Source: Acidobacteriota bacterium (lineage in GTDB: Bacteria > Acidobacteriota > Terriglobia > Acidiferrales > UBA7541). Taken from it: a DNA stretch of 64,000 nucleotides. The position numbers and the translations under genes are program-made. Below the pieces are notes generated by a model that saw only the letters and a list, made by a program, of their open reading frames with translations, made no database searches and had not been told where the DNA came from. Location of the stretch: assembly GCA_021832085.1 (NCBI GenBank), contig JAKBLM010000018.1:1-64000 (forward strand). Direction: 5' to 3'. This document shows, piece after piece, positions 6,907-15,234 of this stretch; position 1 is the stretch's first letter; the number at the start of each line of letters is the position of its first letter.

Positions 6907-8850
6907 TCAGTCGGCTGCATGCGTCGAAGCTGCCGGAGCCTCAGCTCCACGGATCGATTCGAGCGGCAGGCGCGGCAGGCCGAGCGCCTCGCGCTTGGAT
7001 TCGATGTGACGGCGAATGAGCAGAGCGGCCTTTTCCGGATCGGGCTCGACGGCGAATTTCGCTCCGACGATGCTTTCGAGTCCGCCGGCGAGCAGATCGA
7101 CCACCTTTTTGCTGCCGAAGATCGGCGGCTGAACGCCCAGCACGGTGAAGATGCCGCTGGCGACGACATAGGTGCCGATCGTCGCCGCTTTCTCGGAATA
7201 CCATTCCGGCGCGGCGCCGGCGAGCGGCAACTGGTCGATATCGACACCGAGCGCGCCGGCCAAGGCCGCGGCAAGCACGAGGATGCGCGAATTATCGACG
7301 CAGGAACCCAGGTGCAGCACCGGCGGGATGCCGAGCGCCTGGCAAACCGAACGCAGACCCGGCCCGGCCATCTCGGCCGCCTCGGGCATCATCTGGCCGG
7401 CCTTGCCGTTGGCGATGGCGGCGCAGCCGGTGACGAGCACCAGAACGTCGTTTTCGATCAGGCGGCGCGTCAGCGTGACGTGGCCGTAGTCCTGCTGGAT
7501 CTTCGGATTGTTGCAGCCGACGATGCCGACGGCGCCGCGAATCGTGCCCTTCGCAATCGCATCAACGAGCGGCTTGGGCGTGCCGCCAAGCGCGCCGAGG
7601 ATCGCTTCGACCGAGAAACCGGCCATCATCGGCACCGGTTCCACGGGGATGCGGACACGCTGCGGATTGCGATACGGGAAGGCCTCGATGCCGCGGCGCA
7701 CGATCTGCTTGCCGATCTCGATGCCGCGCTCGGGATCGAACGGGATATGGATGGCGCCTGGAAATTTCGCTTTGTCGAAGGTGGAAATGACCTGGGTGTG
7801 GAAACATTTGGCGACGTCGGTGACGGACGGCATGATGCACTGGTAATCGACGACCATCGCTTCGAGCGCGCCGGTCATGATCGCCAGTTCCTGCATCAGG
7901 TGGTTGCCGGCCATTGGGATGCCGCGGCGCATCAGCAATTCGTTGCCGGTGCAGCACAGGCCGACCAGGTTGATCCCGGCAGCGCCCTTCTCTTTCGCCA
8001 GGCGAACGAGTTCGGGATCCTGGGCGGCCTGCACGATCACATCGGAAAGCATGGGATTGTGGCCGTGGAGGGCGATATTGACGTGATCGGGCTTGAGGGT
8101 GCCGAGATTCACCTGGGAGACGACGGGCCTGGGGGTGCCGAACATGACGTCGGAAAGCTCGGTAGCAATCATCGAGCCGCCCCAGCCGTCGGAGAGGCTG
8201 GTGCGCAGGGCGTGGAGGAGGATATTGGCATAGTCGTTGTCGACGCCCATGTGGGTGCGGTGCATCATCTCGACGCTTTCACGATCGATTCCGCGGGGCG
8301 TGATGCCGATCTTGCGCCAGAGCGCGCGGCGTTTTTCCGGAACACGGGAGAGGAAATCGAGCGATTGCTTTCGGGTGCCGAACTCCTCGAACATCGCGCG
8401 CGCCAGTTCGCGAGCAATCTCCTCGGGCGGGCGGCTAACGGTGGCGATGCCTCGCTCGCGGGCAAGAGCATGGAGTTTTTCGACGTCGGTGATGCGGTAA
8501 CCGATGGTTTTTCCCTCGGCCAGGGCCTCGAAGGTTTCGAGGATGTCGCGACCGTGGTCGGAATGGGCGGAAGCGCCGGCGGCGATCGATCGGCCCAGGT
8601 TGCGCGCGACGATGGTATCGGCGTCGGCGCCGCAGACACCTTTCTGCGGGCCCTCGCCGAAGGGATCGATGCGGCAGGGGCCCATGACGCAATTGCGGCA
8701 GCTGAGGCCCATGGCGCAGTAGCCGCACTGAGGCTCCTGGGCTGCCAGGCGGTCCCAGACGGTCGGGATCCGCTCATCGTCAGCGCGCTCGAGTATCTTT
8801 TGCGCATCGCGGGCGAGAGAACGGTTGCCATTGAAATTCATCGCGCTCAT
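6907..8850 (-). CDS. cooS: Ni-dependent CO dehydrogenase catalytic subunit
   Basis: 647 residues, the usual length. Oxidises CO to CO2 (reversibly) at the Ni-Fe-S C-cluster. The ligand set is complete: H262/H264 (LHGHNP), C300 (LCCTGNE), C338 (DYQCIMP), C446 (GCNNP), C476 (VTGCAA) and C517 (GSCVDN), with the acid-base pocket K554 (EWYSEKA) and H96/H99 (AHSDHG). The B-cluster cysteines are C51, C54, C59 and C73. The D-cluster motif is C42-G-Y-C45, a CX2C spacing, and position 50 is Ser where CX7C enzymes have Cys. The frame is open back to 9279, but ATG 8850 is the start: it has GGAGG seven bases upstream and overlaps the cooF stop as ATGA, which implies coupled translation. Confidence 0.96.
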   Translation of the reverse strand: MSAMNFNGNRSLARDAQKILERADDERIPTVWDRLAAQEPQCGYCAMGLSCRNCVMGPCRIDPFGEGPQKGVCGADADTIVARNLGRSIAAGASAHSDHGRDILETFEALAEGKTIGYRITDVEKLHALARERGIATVSRPPEEIARELARAMFEEFGTRKQSLDFLSRVPEKRRALWRKIGITPRGIDRESVEMMHRTHMGVDNDYANILLHALRTSLSDGWGGSMIATELSDVMFGTPRPVVSQVNLGTLKPDHVNIALHGHNPMLSDVIVQAAQDPELVRLAKEKGAAGINLVGLCCTGNELLMRRGIPMAGNHLMQELAIMTGALEAMVVDYQCIMPSVTDVAKCFHTQVISTFDKAKFPGAIHIPFDPERGIEIGKQIVRRGIEAFPYRNPQRVRIPVEPVPMMAGFSVEAILGALGGTPKPLVDAIAKGTIRGAVGIVGCNNPKIQQDYGHVTLTRRLIENDVLVLVTGCAAIANGKAGQMMPEAAEMAGPGLRSVCQALGIPPVLHLGSCVDNSRILVLAAALAGALGVDIDQLPLAGAAPEWYSEKAATIGTYVVASGIFTVLGVQPPIFGSKKVVDLLAGGLESIVGAKFAVEPDPEKAALLIRRHIESKREALGLPRLPLESIRGAEAPAASTHAAD

Positions 8851-9467
8851 CGGAAACCTCCATCGATCTCGCTTGCTTCGGTTCCCCAATTGCCCCAGCT
8901 TTCGCTGCCGGGTATGACGGACGCCGCGGCCACACCATGGGCCTGGGCGGCGAGCACTTCGCGGGTTTCGCGCAGCCGGCCCTCGCGCACCAGATCGTTC
9001 AGCTCGCCATAGACCAGCGCCCCCACCTTGCACGCCTCGACGCAGGCGGGAACCCGGCTGGCACGCACGCGATCGATGCAGCCGTCGCACTTGACGGCGA
9101 CGGTGCGCGGCCGGAGGCCGTCGGCAAGCGGATAGAAAGTGAGCGCGTCGAACGGGCAGACCATCGCGCACATGGCGCAGGCAATGCATTTCCCCGGCTC
9201 GACGAGCACGAGATCCTGCTCGGGATCGCGGTAAATCGCCGCAGTCGGACAGACCTGCTGGCAGGGCGCCGGCTTGCAATGGCGGCAGCGATTCGGGAAG
9301 GAGCCGATGAAGGCGAAACCGGGCTCGACGTGGACGCGGGTGCGCGGCGGCGGATCCTCGAGCATGGCCACGGCATCAACATGGCTCCGCGAATGCTCCA
9401 CGGCACAGGCAAATTCGCACTGCCGGCAGCCGATGCAGCGTTCCGGGTTGACGAAGACCATCTTCAT
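8847..9467 (-). CDS. cooF: CODH electron-transfer ferredoxin-like protein
   Basis: 206 residues with sixteen cysteines in four [4Fe-4S] motifs: C11-x2-C14-x2-C17-x3-C21, then CRHCKPAPCQQVCP, CIACAMCAMVCP and the CDGC...ACVEAC pair. This is the CooF/HycB/DmsB-type polyferredoxin that takes electrons from CooS. The C-terminal 45 residues beyond the last cluster are not conserved. ATG 9467 has an excellent GAAGGAGG site; the frame extends upstream to 9572 without one. It overlaps cooS by four bases and follows cooC by 53 bases. Confidence 0.95.
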   Translation of the reverse strand: MKMVFVNPERCIGCRQCEFACAVEHSRSHVDAVAMLEDPPPRTRVHVEPGFAFIGSFPNRCRHCKPAPCQQVCPTAAIYRDPEQDLVLVEPGKCIACAMCAMVCPFDALTFYPLADGLRPRTVAVKCDGCIDRVRASRVPACVEACKVGALVYGELNDLVREGRLRETREVLAAQAHGVAAASVIPGSESWGNWGTEASEIDGGFR

Positions 9468-9520
9468 CGAAGCCTCCTTCGGCGAGCGTCCCGCGCGGCA
9501 CGGCGTGGGCCTGCCGCTTA

Positions 9521-10336
9521 TCAGGCTACCGGCTCGACCTGACGGCCGCGGCGCTCGAATTCCAGTTCCCACTTCAAGCGCGCGAGAATCGCCGCCGCCT
9601 CGGCGGCAAGCGTCGGCGAGAGATCACCGGGGGGCAGGCCGGAGCGGTCCGCCTCGCGCACCTTGGGATCGAGCGAAAGGCAACCGAGCAGGGGCAGGCC
9701 GGGCGAGTGGGCAGCGATGAAATCGGCATCGGCGGCGGATTCGGTCTTGCTGCCGACCAGGAAGAGGCGATCGAGGTGAATATCGCGGGCGAGATCGCGG
9801 ATCTGGGCGGCGGTAGAGAGGCTGCGCCGGGTTGGCTCGACGAGAACCAGCATAGCGTCGACCGAATCGGCGGTGGCGCGGCCTAGGTGCTCGACGCCGG
9901 CGTAGAAATCGAGCAGCACCACTTCGTCGAGATCGAAAAGGATGTGACGCACCAGGGCCTTGAGCAGCGTGCTCTCGGCGCAAAAGCAGCCTGACCCGCC
10001 TTTCTTTTCCACCGAGCCGAGTTGCAGAAGACGAATGCCGCGATGAACGGCGGAAAAGCGTTCGGGAATGTCGTCGACGCGGGGATTCAGCTGGAAGTAG
10101 CTGCCATATTGACCTGGCTTCGTGCCGGTGCGCTCGGCAATCAGGTCGCGCATTTCGGCCACAGGGTGCAGATCCCGCAGAAGCGACTCAGGAAAGCCCA
10201 GCGCCGAACCGAGCGAGGGCGCGGGATCGGCATCGATCGCCAGCACCTCGCGGCCCTGCCTGGCAAAGGTGTAGGCCAGCAAACTGGTCAGCGTCGTCTT
10301 CCCTACCCCGCCTCTCCCGGTCAATGCAATTTTCAC
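9521..10336 (-). CDS. cooC: CODH nickel-insertion ATPase
   Basis: 271 residues; a MinD/ArsA-type P-loop ATPase that supports nickel insertion into the CODH C-cluster. Deviant Walker A GRGGVGKTT at 7-15, Walker A-prime DADPAPS at 35-41. The CooC-specific metal-binding C-x-C is present as GCFCAE (C117, C119); in the family it binds Ni or Zn at the dimer interface. The start is GTG at 10336 with GGGAGG five bases upstream; the frame continues to 10693 but without a ribosome site or homology. First gene of the CODH operon. Confidence 0.94.
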   Translation of the reverse strand: MKIALTGRGGVGKTTLTSLLAYTFARQGREVLAIDADPAPSLGSALGFPESLLRDLHPVAEMRDLIAERTGTKPGQYGSYFQLNPRVDDIPERFSAVHRGIRLLQLGSVEKKGGSGCFCAESTLLKALVRHILFDLDEVVLLDFYAGVEHLGRATADSVDAMLVLVEPTRRSLSTAAQIRDLARDIHLDRLFLVGSKTESAADADFIAAHSPGLPLLGCLSLDPKVREADRSGLPPGDLSPTLAAEAAAILARLKWELEFERRGRQVEPVA

Positions 10337-10911
10337 GTTGCCTCCCTGGCTGCCGAGGGTAAGCGGGAGGATGCCCGACGGAAAATTCGCACGGCCGTTG
10401 GCCTTCCCAGTACAGGGCAATCGTTGCGGTGGCGCCCCGGTTCGCCAGCCGCGTGCGGGAGATTCAGACGAGCCACACCTATCCGCTCGCACCGACACTG
10501 GCACGCTCCTTGCCAGAACGGGCCAACGGCGGCGGAAATGCAAATGTTGTGGAATCAATGGGGAGAGAGAAACAGGGGAGCAACTGCGACCTGAGTGCCC
10601 GTGACCGGTGCCGGGAGGCGAGCCAAATAGCGCATCAGCAGTGGGCTTTATGACGCATAAGGGAATGGAATTCCCGTCGTGAAATCGGACCATTACGACC
10701 CGGTTCGCGCAGCCCCATAAGTGGGCCGGCCGCGATAATCGCCGAGTGCGCCTCGAAAAGGAATTGCGCGCTGGCAGCAGGAAAGTTCAACAACGGGAAC
10801 AGGAATCGGGCGGCAGATTCGGTGGCGCAGGCATCTTCACGTACAATGCCGTGAGTTGGATAGCGGCGGAGAGCCGAGACGCGCTTCGCCGGAAGGAATA
10901 AGGGAGCCCGG
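10337..10911. other. Divergent intergenic region between cooC and uppP
   Basis: 575 bases without a gene. It must hold the promoters of the CODH operon (leftward) and of uppP (rightward). A TACAAT (10842-10847) could be the -10 of uppP, but its -35 is weak. Two back-to-back palindromes lie at 10648-10675 (listed separately). I looked for the CooA-type TGTCA-N6-CGACA site and did not find it. Confidence 0.5.
10648..10675. promoter_or_regulatory. Two adjacent palindromes, possible operators
   Basis: TTATG-acg-CATAA (10648-10660) abuts GGGAAT-gga-ATTCCC (10661-10675). Both are perfect inverted repeats with three-base centres. They lie between divergent cooC and uppP, over a weak leftward promoter-like pair (TTCACG, 17 bases, TTATGC). 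Confidence 0.3.
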
Positions 10912-11787
10912 ATGAGCTGGATTCATATCTTGATCTTGGCCTTCGTACAGGGGATGACCGAACTGTTGCCTGTATCCAGTTCGGCCCACGTGATCGTCAT
11001 AGCCGAACTGCTGCACGAAAACATGTCCACGCCGGCCAATGCCCTGCTGTTGGTGATGCTGCATACGGGCACGATGTTCGCGGTGATCGTCTATTTCTGG
11101 CGGCGGTGGGTGCGCGAATTTCTCTCCTCCTGGAGCAAGTTCTACCGGTTCGCGAAACTGATCTTCGTGGCCTGCCTGCTTTCCGGTGTAGTCTTCCTCC
11201 CAATACGGTCGTTGGTCGTTCACATCCTGAGCCACGGCAACTACCATGCCAGCATCGAAACCTTGTTTCACAAGCTCAATTGGATCGCGCCGGCACTCTT
11301 CATCGTCGGCCTGGTGATCCTCTATGCCGGCCTGCGCGAGGCGCGAAAACCGGCGAGCGATAAGGTATCCGTGCCGAAGGGCATCAGCTGGCGCGATTCG
11401 ATCGTCATGGGAATCCTGCAAGGCTTTGCCATTCCCTTCCGCGGCTTTTCGCGCTCCGGATCGACCATTTCGGGCGGCCTGCTCACCGGTGGAAACCGCG
11501 ACGAGATAGAGTCCTTCAGCTTCGCCATGGGAGTGGCGATCACGCCGCTGGCGATCGGCTGGCTGCTACTCCGCGACCTGCGGGCAATTCATCGGGCCGG
11601 GCTTACGATCCATCTCGGCACGATCCTGGCCCCCGGACTTTTCGGCATGGCCTGTGCCTTTGTTGCAGGCCTGCTCGCCTTGCTCTGGCTTTCCCGCTGG
11701 CTCGAACATGGCCGCTGGTATTGGTTCGGCATCTATTGCCTCGTCGCCTCCGTCACGGTGGAGATTCTCTACCTGCACGGCTGGTAG
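10912..11787 (+). CDS. uppP: Undecaprenyl-diphosphate phosphatase
   Basis: 291 residues, integral membrane. Dephosphorylates undecaprenyl pyrophosphate to regenerate the lipid carrier for peptidoglycan and O-antigen. Family motifs: QGMTELLPVSSSAH near the N-terminus (E17 and the SSSAH loop) and GFSRSGST in the second repeat (Arg-Ser essential). About eight hydrophobic segments are visible. ATG 10912 with AGGGAG seven bases upstream. Single gene; no resistance gene or partner nearby. Confidence 0.95.
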   Translation: MSWIHILILAFVQGMTELLPVSSSAHVIVIAELLHENMSTPANALLLVMLHTGTMFAVIVYFWRRWVREFLSSWSKFYRFAKLIFVACLLSGVVFLPIRSLVVHILSHGNYHASIETLFHKLNWIAPALFIVGLVILYAGLREARKPASDKVSVPKGISWRDSIVMGILQGFAIPFRGFSRSGSTISGGLLTGGNRDEIESFSFAMGVAITPLAIGWLLLRDLRAIHRAGLTIHLGTILAPGLFGMACAFVAGLLALLWLSRWLEHGRWYWFGIYCLVASVTVEILYLHGW

Positions 11788-11844
11788 AACGGTCCGCGGC
11801 AACGCCGCAGCCTGCGCGAAGCCAATCCACTTCCCTCGGACCCT

Positions 11845-11860
11845 CTGTCAGTTTTGACAG
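11845..11860. promoter_or_regulatory. 16-base palindrome upstream of DUF892 gene
   Basis: CTGTCA-gttt-TGACAG, a perfect inverted repeat. Another TGACAG half-site lies at 11924-11929. Both are in the 224-base gap before the DUF892 stress protein, so they may be operator sites; no sigma-70 -10 was found at the right distance. Confidence 0.3.
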
Positions 11861-12011
11861 TGTGCGGAGCACCCGCGCCCTGCTACAAGAAAGCCAACGC
11901 AAGACACCCGCCTGAGAATTTCATGACAGTTGGGGCAGTTTTGCGGTGCAGTCGTAGCCAAATGGACGTGCCGCAAACATCAAGCGGAATCAACGCAAGA
12001 GGAGAAGATCG

Positions 12012-12512
12012 ATGCCAGTCAAGACGCCGAAAGAGACGTTTGTATATCTGCTCAGCCATGTGCGGCAGGCGCAGGAACGGACGACGACAATCCTGGATGA
12101 AATCAGCAAGCTGGCGCAACAACCGGAGATCAAGGAAGCCCTGGAGGCCCGTCACTTCGTATCGGCCAAAATCCTGAGCACGCTGGATGAAGTTTTCAAA
12201 ATGATCGGCGAAAAGCCTGTGCCAATCACCGGGCGCCTCCAGGAAGTTTTCCTCGAGGATTTCCGCAAGGAGTTCAACGAGATTCAATCGCCCGAAGCCA
12301 AGCGGTTGTTCATCTTGGCGAAGTTGATGCACCTGTTCCAGCTCCGCGTGGGTGAATACATGGCGTTGATCGCCGCAGCTGACATGACCGGCAACTACGG
12401 CGTCGGCGTGCTGCTCGAGAGTTGCCTGGCAGACAAACTAGCGTTTGCCGAGCGGACGCGGCGCTTGATTCGCAAGATCGCCGAGCAGCGGTTTGCCGAA
12501 CGAGCAGCTTAA
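12012..12512 (+). CDS. DUF892 (YciE/YciF-type) ferritin-like protein
   Basis: 166 residues, almost entirely helical. It starts with the YciF signature (TPKETFVYLLSHVRQAQERTT), then has a long helix pair and ends with LLESCLADKLAFAERTRRL. DUF892 proteins form four-helix ferritin-like bundles and in enterobacteria are stress-induced. The canonical di-iron Glu/His set is incomplete here, so metal binding is uncertain. ATG 12012 is preceded by GAGGAG. A strong terminator follows at 12537. The next gene is a hemerythrin, another iron-type helical bundle, which suggests a small oxygen or iron stress group. Confidence 0.75.
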   Translation: MPVKTPKETFVYLLSHVRQAQERTTTILDEISKLAQQPEIKEALEARHFVSAKILSTLDEVFKMIGEKPVPITGRLQEVFLEDFRKEFNEIQSPEAKRLFILAKLMHLFQLRVGEYMALIAAADMTGNYGVGVLLESCLADKLAFAERTRRLIRKIAEQRFAERAA

Positions 12513-12536
12513 CCCCTCGAAAATCCAGCCGTGTCG

Positions 12537-12566
12537 GGCCCCGCCCTTCGCCGGACGGGGCCTTTT
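12537..12566 (+). terminator. Intrinsic terminator after DUF892 gene
   Basis: GGCCCCG (12537-12543) pairs with CGGGGCC (12556-12562), followed by TTTT. It lies 24 bases past the DUF892 stop. Confidence 0.8.
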
Positions 12567-12670
12567 GTTGAAGCGGCCGGGACGGCGTGACCTTTGGCAC
12601 TGGCAGCCGGCCATTTTTCCTTCAGGATTGGCGGCGGGCAAAAGCCCGCAGTTCATAGAGGAGACCATTC

Positions 12671-13240
12671 GTGCCCGTTCACATTGGGGCGAAGGCACAC
12701 GATTTTTCCGATCCCATGGGATTGCTCTCCGATTGCCATCGCCGGATCGAGATGTTTCTCGGTGTGCTCCAGGGCATCGCTGGCGTGATCGATCGCCCTT
12801 TGAGCGAGGAAAACGCCAAGGCGCTCGATTCGGCGCTGCAATACTTCCGCCAGGCCGCGCCGAAGCACAATGCCGACGAAGAGGAGTCACTTTTCCCGCG
12901 CATGCGCCGGATCCGGCAGCCGGAGATGCGGTCGGCCATCGCGAAAGTCGAAGGGCTGGAGAAGGACCATCGCTGGGCCGCGCCTTTGCATGAGGAAATC
13001 GAGCGCCTAGGGCGGATCCGTCTTTCCGGGAGCAGCCTGACCGGGACAGAAATCGCCATGTTCCGCGAAGCCGTAGACGAACTGGCAGAGATGTATCGAG
13101 AGCACATTCGCGTGGAGGATGAGGCTGTTTTCCCTGTGGCGGCGCGGCTGCTGCCGGACGCAGACCGAAAGGCGATCGGCGAGGAGATGGCCGTCCGGAG
13201 GAATATTCGCCCGACGGGCGCGGGCGCCAAACCGGCGTAG
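12671..13240 (+). CDS. Hemerythrin-like domain protein
   Basis: 189 residues. Pfam-Hemerythrin type (HHE cation-binding) four-helix bundle. The pattern of iron ligands is visible: H in LSDCHRRIEMF, H and E in KHNADEEESLFP, H in EKDHRWAAPLH and the final H-x3-E in YREHIRVEDEAVFP. Such proteins bind O2, NO or iron and often guard anaerobic enzymes. The start is GTG 12671 with GAGGAGA just upstream; ATG 12716 is a possible shorter start. Next to DUF892 and about 2.3 kb from the CODH operon, whose metal clusters are O2-sensitive; a protective link is speculative. Confidence 0.85.
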   Translation: MPVHIGAKAHDFSDPMGLLSDCHRRIEMFLGVLQGIAGVIDRPLSEENAKALDSALQYFRQAAPKHNADEEESLFPRMRRIRQPEMRSAIAKVEGLEKDHRWAAPLHEEIERLGRIRLSGSSLTGTEIAMFREAVDELAEMYREHIRVEDEAVFPVAARLLPDADRKAIGEEMAVRRNIRPTGAGAKPA

Positions 13241-13396
13241 CGGGCGGTGCGCACCTGGAGGAGCTTCGGGCGTTCAGCCGACGACAATCTAACGGACGTG
13301 AAGGGCCACTCGGGGAAAAGCCCGCGGCCGGCAAAAGCGCCGTCCGTGGCTACCGGAACGTGAGGTGCGGGCACACCTGCCTGCAGCGGCGACGGC

Positions 13397-14377
13397 TTAG
13401 GCGGCGGGCTCGCTTTCGAGAACGATCACCGGGCGGTAGATGCGGGGAACAACCGGCTCGGCGATGGCGATGAGCTTTTCCTGGCTGCTGAAAACGCGCA
13501 TGCGCGCAGGCTTCCAACGGTCGGCGTCGAGTTGAGCAGGTCCGGATTGGCCGACGACGGACCGGCCAGGCTGGAGCTGAGAGACCGGGACAGTGAAGCG
13601 GGCGCCGTGGCGGATGCGGCGCTCGACGACCGGGAGCACCTTGACGCGCGGCAGATCGGCGAGCAGGCCTTCGAGCGGAATCACACGATCGCTCAGCTTG
13701 CGGGCGGCCTGCGCAGCAGCCACTTCCTCGAGCGTGATTGCCTGATCGAGTGTGAACTCACCGACGGCGGTGCGGGTGATTTCGGAAACGTGGGCGCCGA
13801 AACCGAGCGCGCGGCCCATGTCGTGAGCGAGCGAACGGACGTAGGTGCCGGGGCCGCACTCGATCTCGAAACGCGCCGAGGAGCCCTCGATTGAAAGCAG
13901 CTTCAACTGGTAGACGTCGACCTCGACCGGCTTGAGCTCGACCGGTTTCTTCTTGCGCGCCAGTTCGTGTGCCGGGCGACCATGAATTTTCTTGGCGGAA
14001 TAGGAAGGCGGGGTCTGCTCGATGCGGCCGATGAACGGCCGAGCGAGTTGCTCGAGTTGGTCGCGGGTGAGTGTCGGAGCGGCGTCGGGCCCGAGCGCTT
14101 CGCCGGCGGCGTCGTAGGTGTCTGTGGCGAAGCCGAAGCGGAAAGTACAGAGGTAGCGCTTGCGGCGCGCCGAATAGAACTGGGCCAGGCGGGTGGCACG
14201 GCCGAGCAGCAGCACGAGCACGCCGGTGGCAATGGGATCGAGGGTGCCGAGGTGGCCGATCCGGCGGAAGCCGACCAGGTGGCGGACGGCCTCGACAACG
14301 TCATGCGAGGTGCGCCCGGCGGGCTTGTTCACCACCAGGGCGCCCTCAAAGGGCGGGATGGATTTGGGCTTTGACAT
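13397..14377 (-). CDS. truB: tRNA pseudouridine(55) synthase
   Basis: 326 residues. Isomerises U55 of the tRNA T-loop. N-terminal catalytic domain with VVNKPAGRTSHDVV and the active-site GHLGTLDPIATGVL (catalytic Asp), then YSAKKIHGRPAHELAR and GTYVRSLAHDMG. A C-terminal PUA-like stretch reaches the end. Last gene of the lysS...truB array. The ATG at 14377 has no obvious ribosome site, and a 193-base gap separates it from rbfA. Confidence 0.96.
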   Translation of the reverse strand: MSKPKSIPPFEGALVVNKPAGRTSHDVVEAVRHLVGFRRIGHLGTLDPIATGVLVLLLGRATRLAQFYSARRKRYLCTFRFGFATDTYDAAGEALGPDAAPTLTRDQLEQLARPFIGRIEQTPPSYSAKKIHGRPAHELARKKKPVELKPVEVDVYQLKLLSIEGSSARFEIECGPGTYVRSLAHDMGRALGFGAHVSEITRTAVGEFTLDQAITLEEVAAAQAARKLSDRVIPLEGLLADLPRVKVLPVVERRIRHGARFTVPVSQLQPGRSVVGQSGPAQLDADRWKPARMRVFSSQEKLIAIAEPVVPRIYRPVIVLESEPAA

Positions 14378-14570
14378 GTTCGGATTGAGCGGCGTGGCGC
14401 CCGTGCCGGGAGGGACAGGCTCCGCCGGGTGACATCAGCTCCTTCGAAGACTCAAAAAGACTCAAAAAAATACCCAGCAAAAGGGGCCAGGGCCCGGCTT
14501 TCCGACGCGGCGGACCGGCGGAAAGGAACACGGGCAGAGGTGCCCGCGCCACGGGCACCGATCCCAAGCA

Positions 14571-14915
14571 CTACGACTTTTCCCGGCGCAGCAGCTCCTC
14601 GATGTGGGCGCCATATTCAGCAGAATGATCGAGCACAAATTCCAGGTGCGGGCTGCGCCGGAGCTGAAGGCGCTCGGTCAACTCGTGGCGAATGAAACCG
14701 GAGGCGGACTCGAGCGCCGCGAGGACATCGGCCTGTTCCTCGGCGGTGCCCTGGACGGCGACAAAAACTTTCGCCTGGCGCTGGTCCGGAGACAGGCGCG
14801 CTTCGGTGACCATGATGGAAACCGTGAGCCGCGGGTCCTTCAACTCCCCTGCCAGCATCACTTCGATTTCCTGGCGAATCTCTTCGACCAATCTCTCACG
14901 GTGGTGTCCGGACAT
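14571..14915 (-). CDS. rbfA: Ribosome-binding factor A
   Basis: 114 residues, normal length. KH-type fold, binds the 30S subunit for 16S rRNA 5-prime-end maturation and cold adaptation. Signature stretches: IRQEIEVMLAGELKDPRL, TEARLSPDQRQAKVFV and the C-terminal LRRSPHLEFVLDHSAEYG. In the cluster infB-DUF503-rbfA, 21 bases after DUF503. Downstream, the gap before truB holds a GGTGCCCG/CGGGCACC hairpin of acidobacterial style near 14540-14560, without a T-run. Confidence 0.95.
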   Translation of the reverse strand: MSGHHRERLVEEIRQEIEVMLAGELKDPRLTVSIMVTEARLSPDQRQAKVFVAVQGTAEEQADVLAALESASGFIRHELTERLQLRRSPHLEFVLDHSAEYGAHIEELLRREKS

Positions 14916-14936
14916 CGTTCCCTCCGCGAGGCGCCA

Positions 14937-15218
14937 CTAGAACAGTTCGGTATCGAAATCGACCAGGGCCCGGCCCAGCAGCCGCTCGGCATCGTTGAGC
15001 ACGGCCCGCAGCGCCCCTTCGAGATAGGCCGCGTCGGCCGAGATGGCGACGACGCCGACGACAGCCCGGTGCCAGCTCTCCTGTCCGTCGAGCTCGGCGA
15101 CGGAGACGTTGAAGCGATGACGCAGGCGATCCTTCAGGCTTCGCAGCACCTGGCGTTTATCCTTGAGCGAGTGAGACTCGGGTAGAAGGATTTCCAGCGT
15201 CAGGCAGCCGATGGGCAT
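14937..15218 (-). CDS. DUF503 family protein (YlxP-like)
   Basis: 93 residues. Begins MPIGCLTLEILLPESHS-LKDKR, the DUF503 signature, and continues with NVSVAELDGQESWHRAVVGV. In firmicutes the homologue YlxP sits between infB and rbfA, exactly as here. The fold is ferredoxin-like and a role in ribosome assembly is suspected but not proven. The start is ATG 15218; the frame runs open to 15467 inside infB, but that part is not homologous. The stop of infB lies 16 bases upstream. Confidence 0.9.
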   Translation of the reverse strand: MPIGCLTLEILLPESHSLKDKRQVLRSLKDRLRHRFNVSVAELDGQESWHRAVVGVVAISADAAYLEGALRAVLNDAERLLGRALVDFDTELF

Positions 15219-15234
15219 GGGGACCTCGCGCCGA

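Noticed and set aside
6919..9012. A 697-codon open frame on the plus strand opposite cooS
   Set aside because: Antisense shadow produced by high GC; the minus strand encodes a motif-complete CooS and CooF.
11930..11950. Sigma-54-like GG...GC pair before the DUF892 gene
   Set aside because: The spacing between GG and GC is nine instead of ten bases and the flanking consensus is poor.
14448..14470. Tandem repeat of GACTCAAAAA between rbfA and truB
   Set aside because: Two short copies only; no sign of a functional element.
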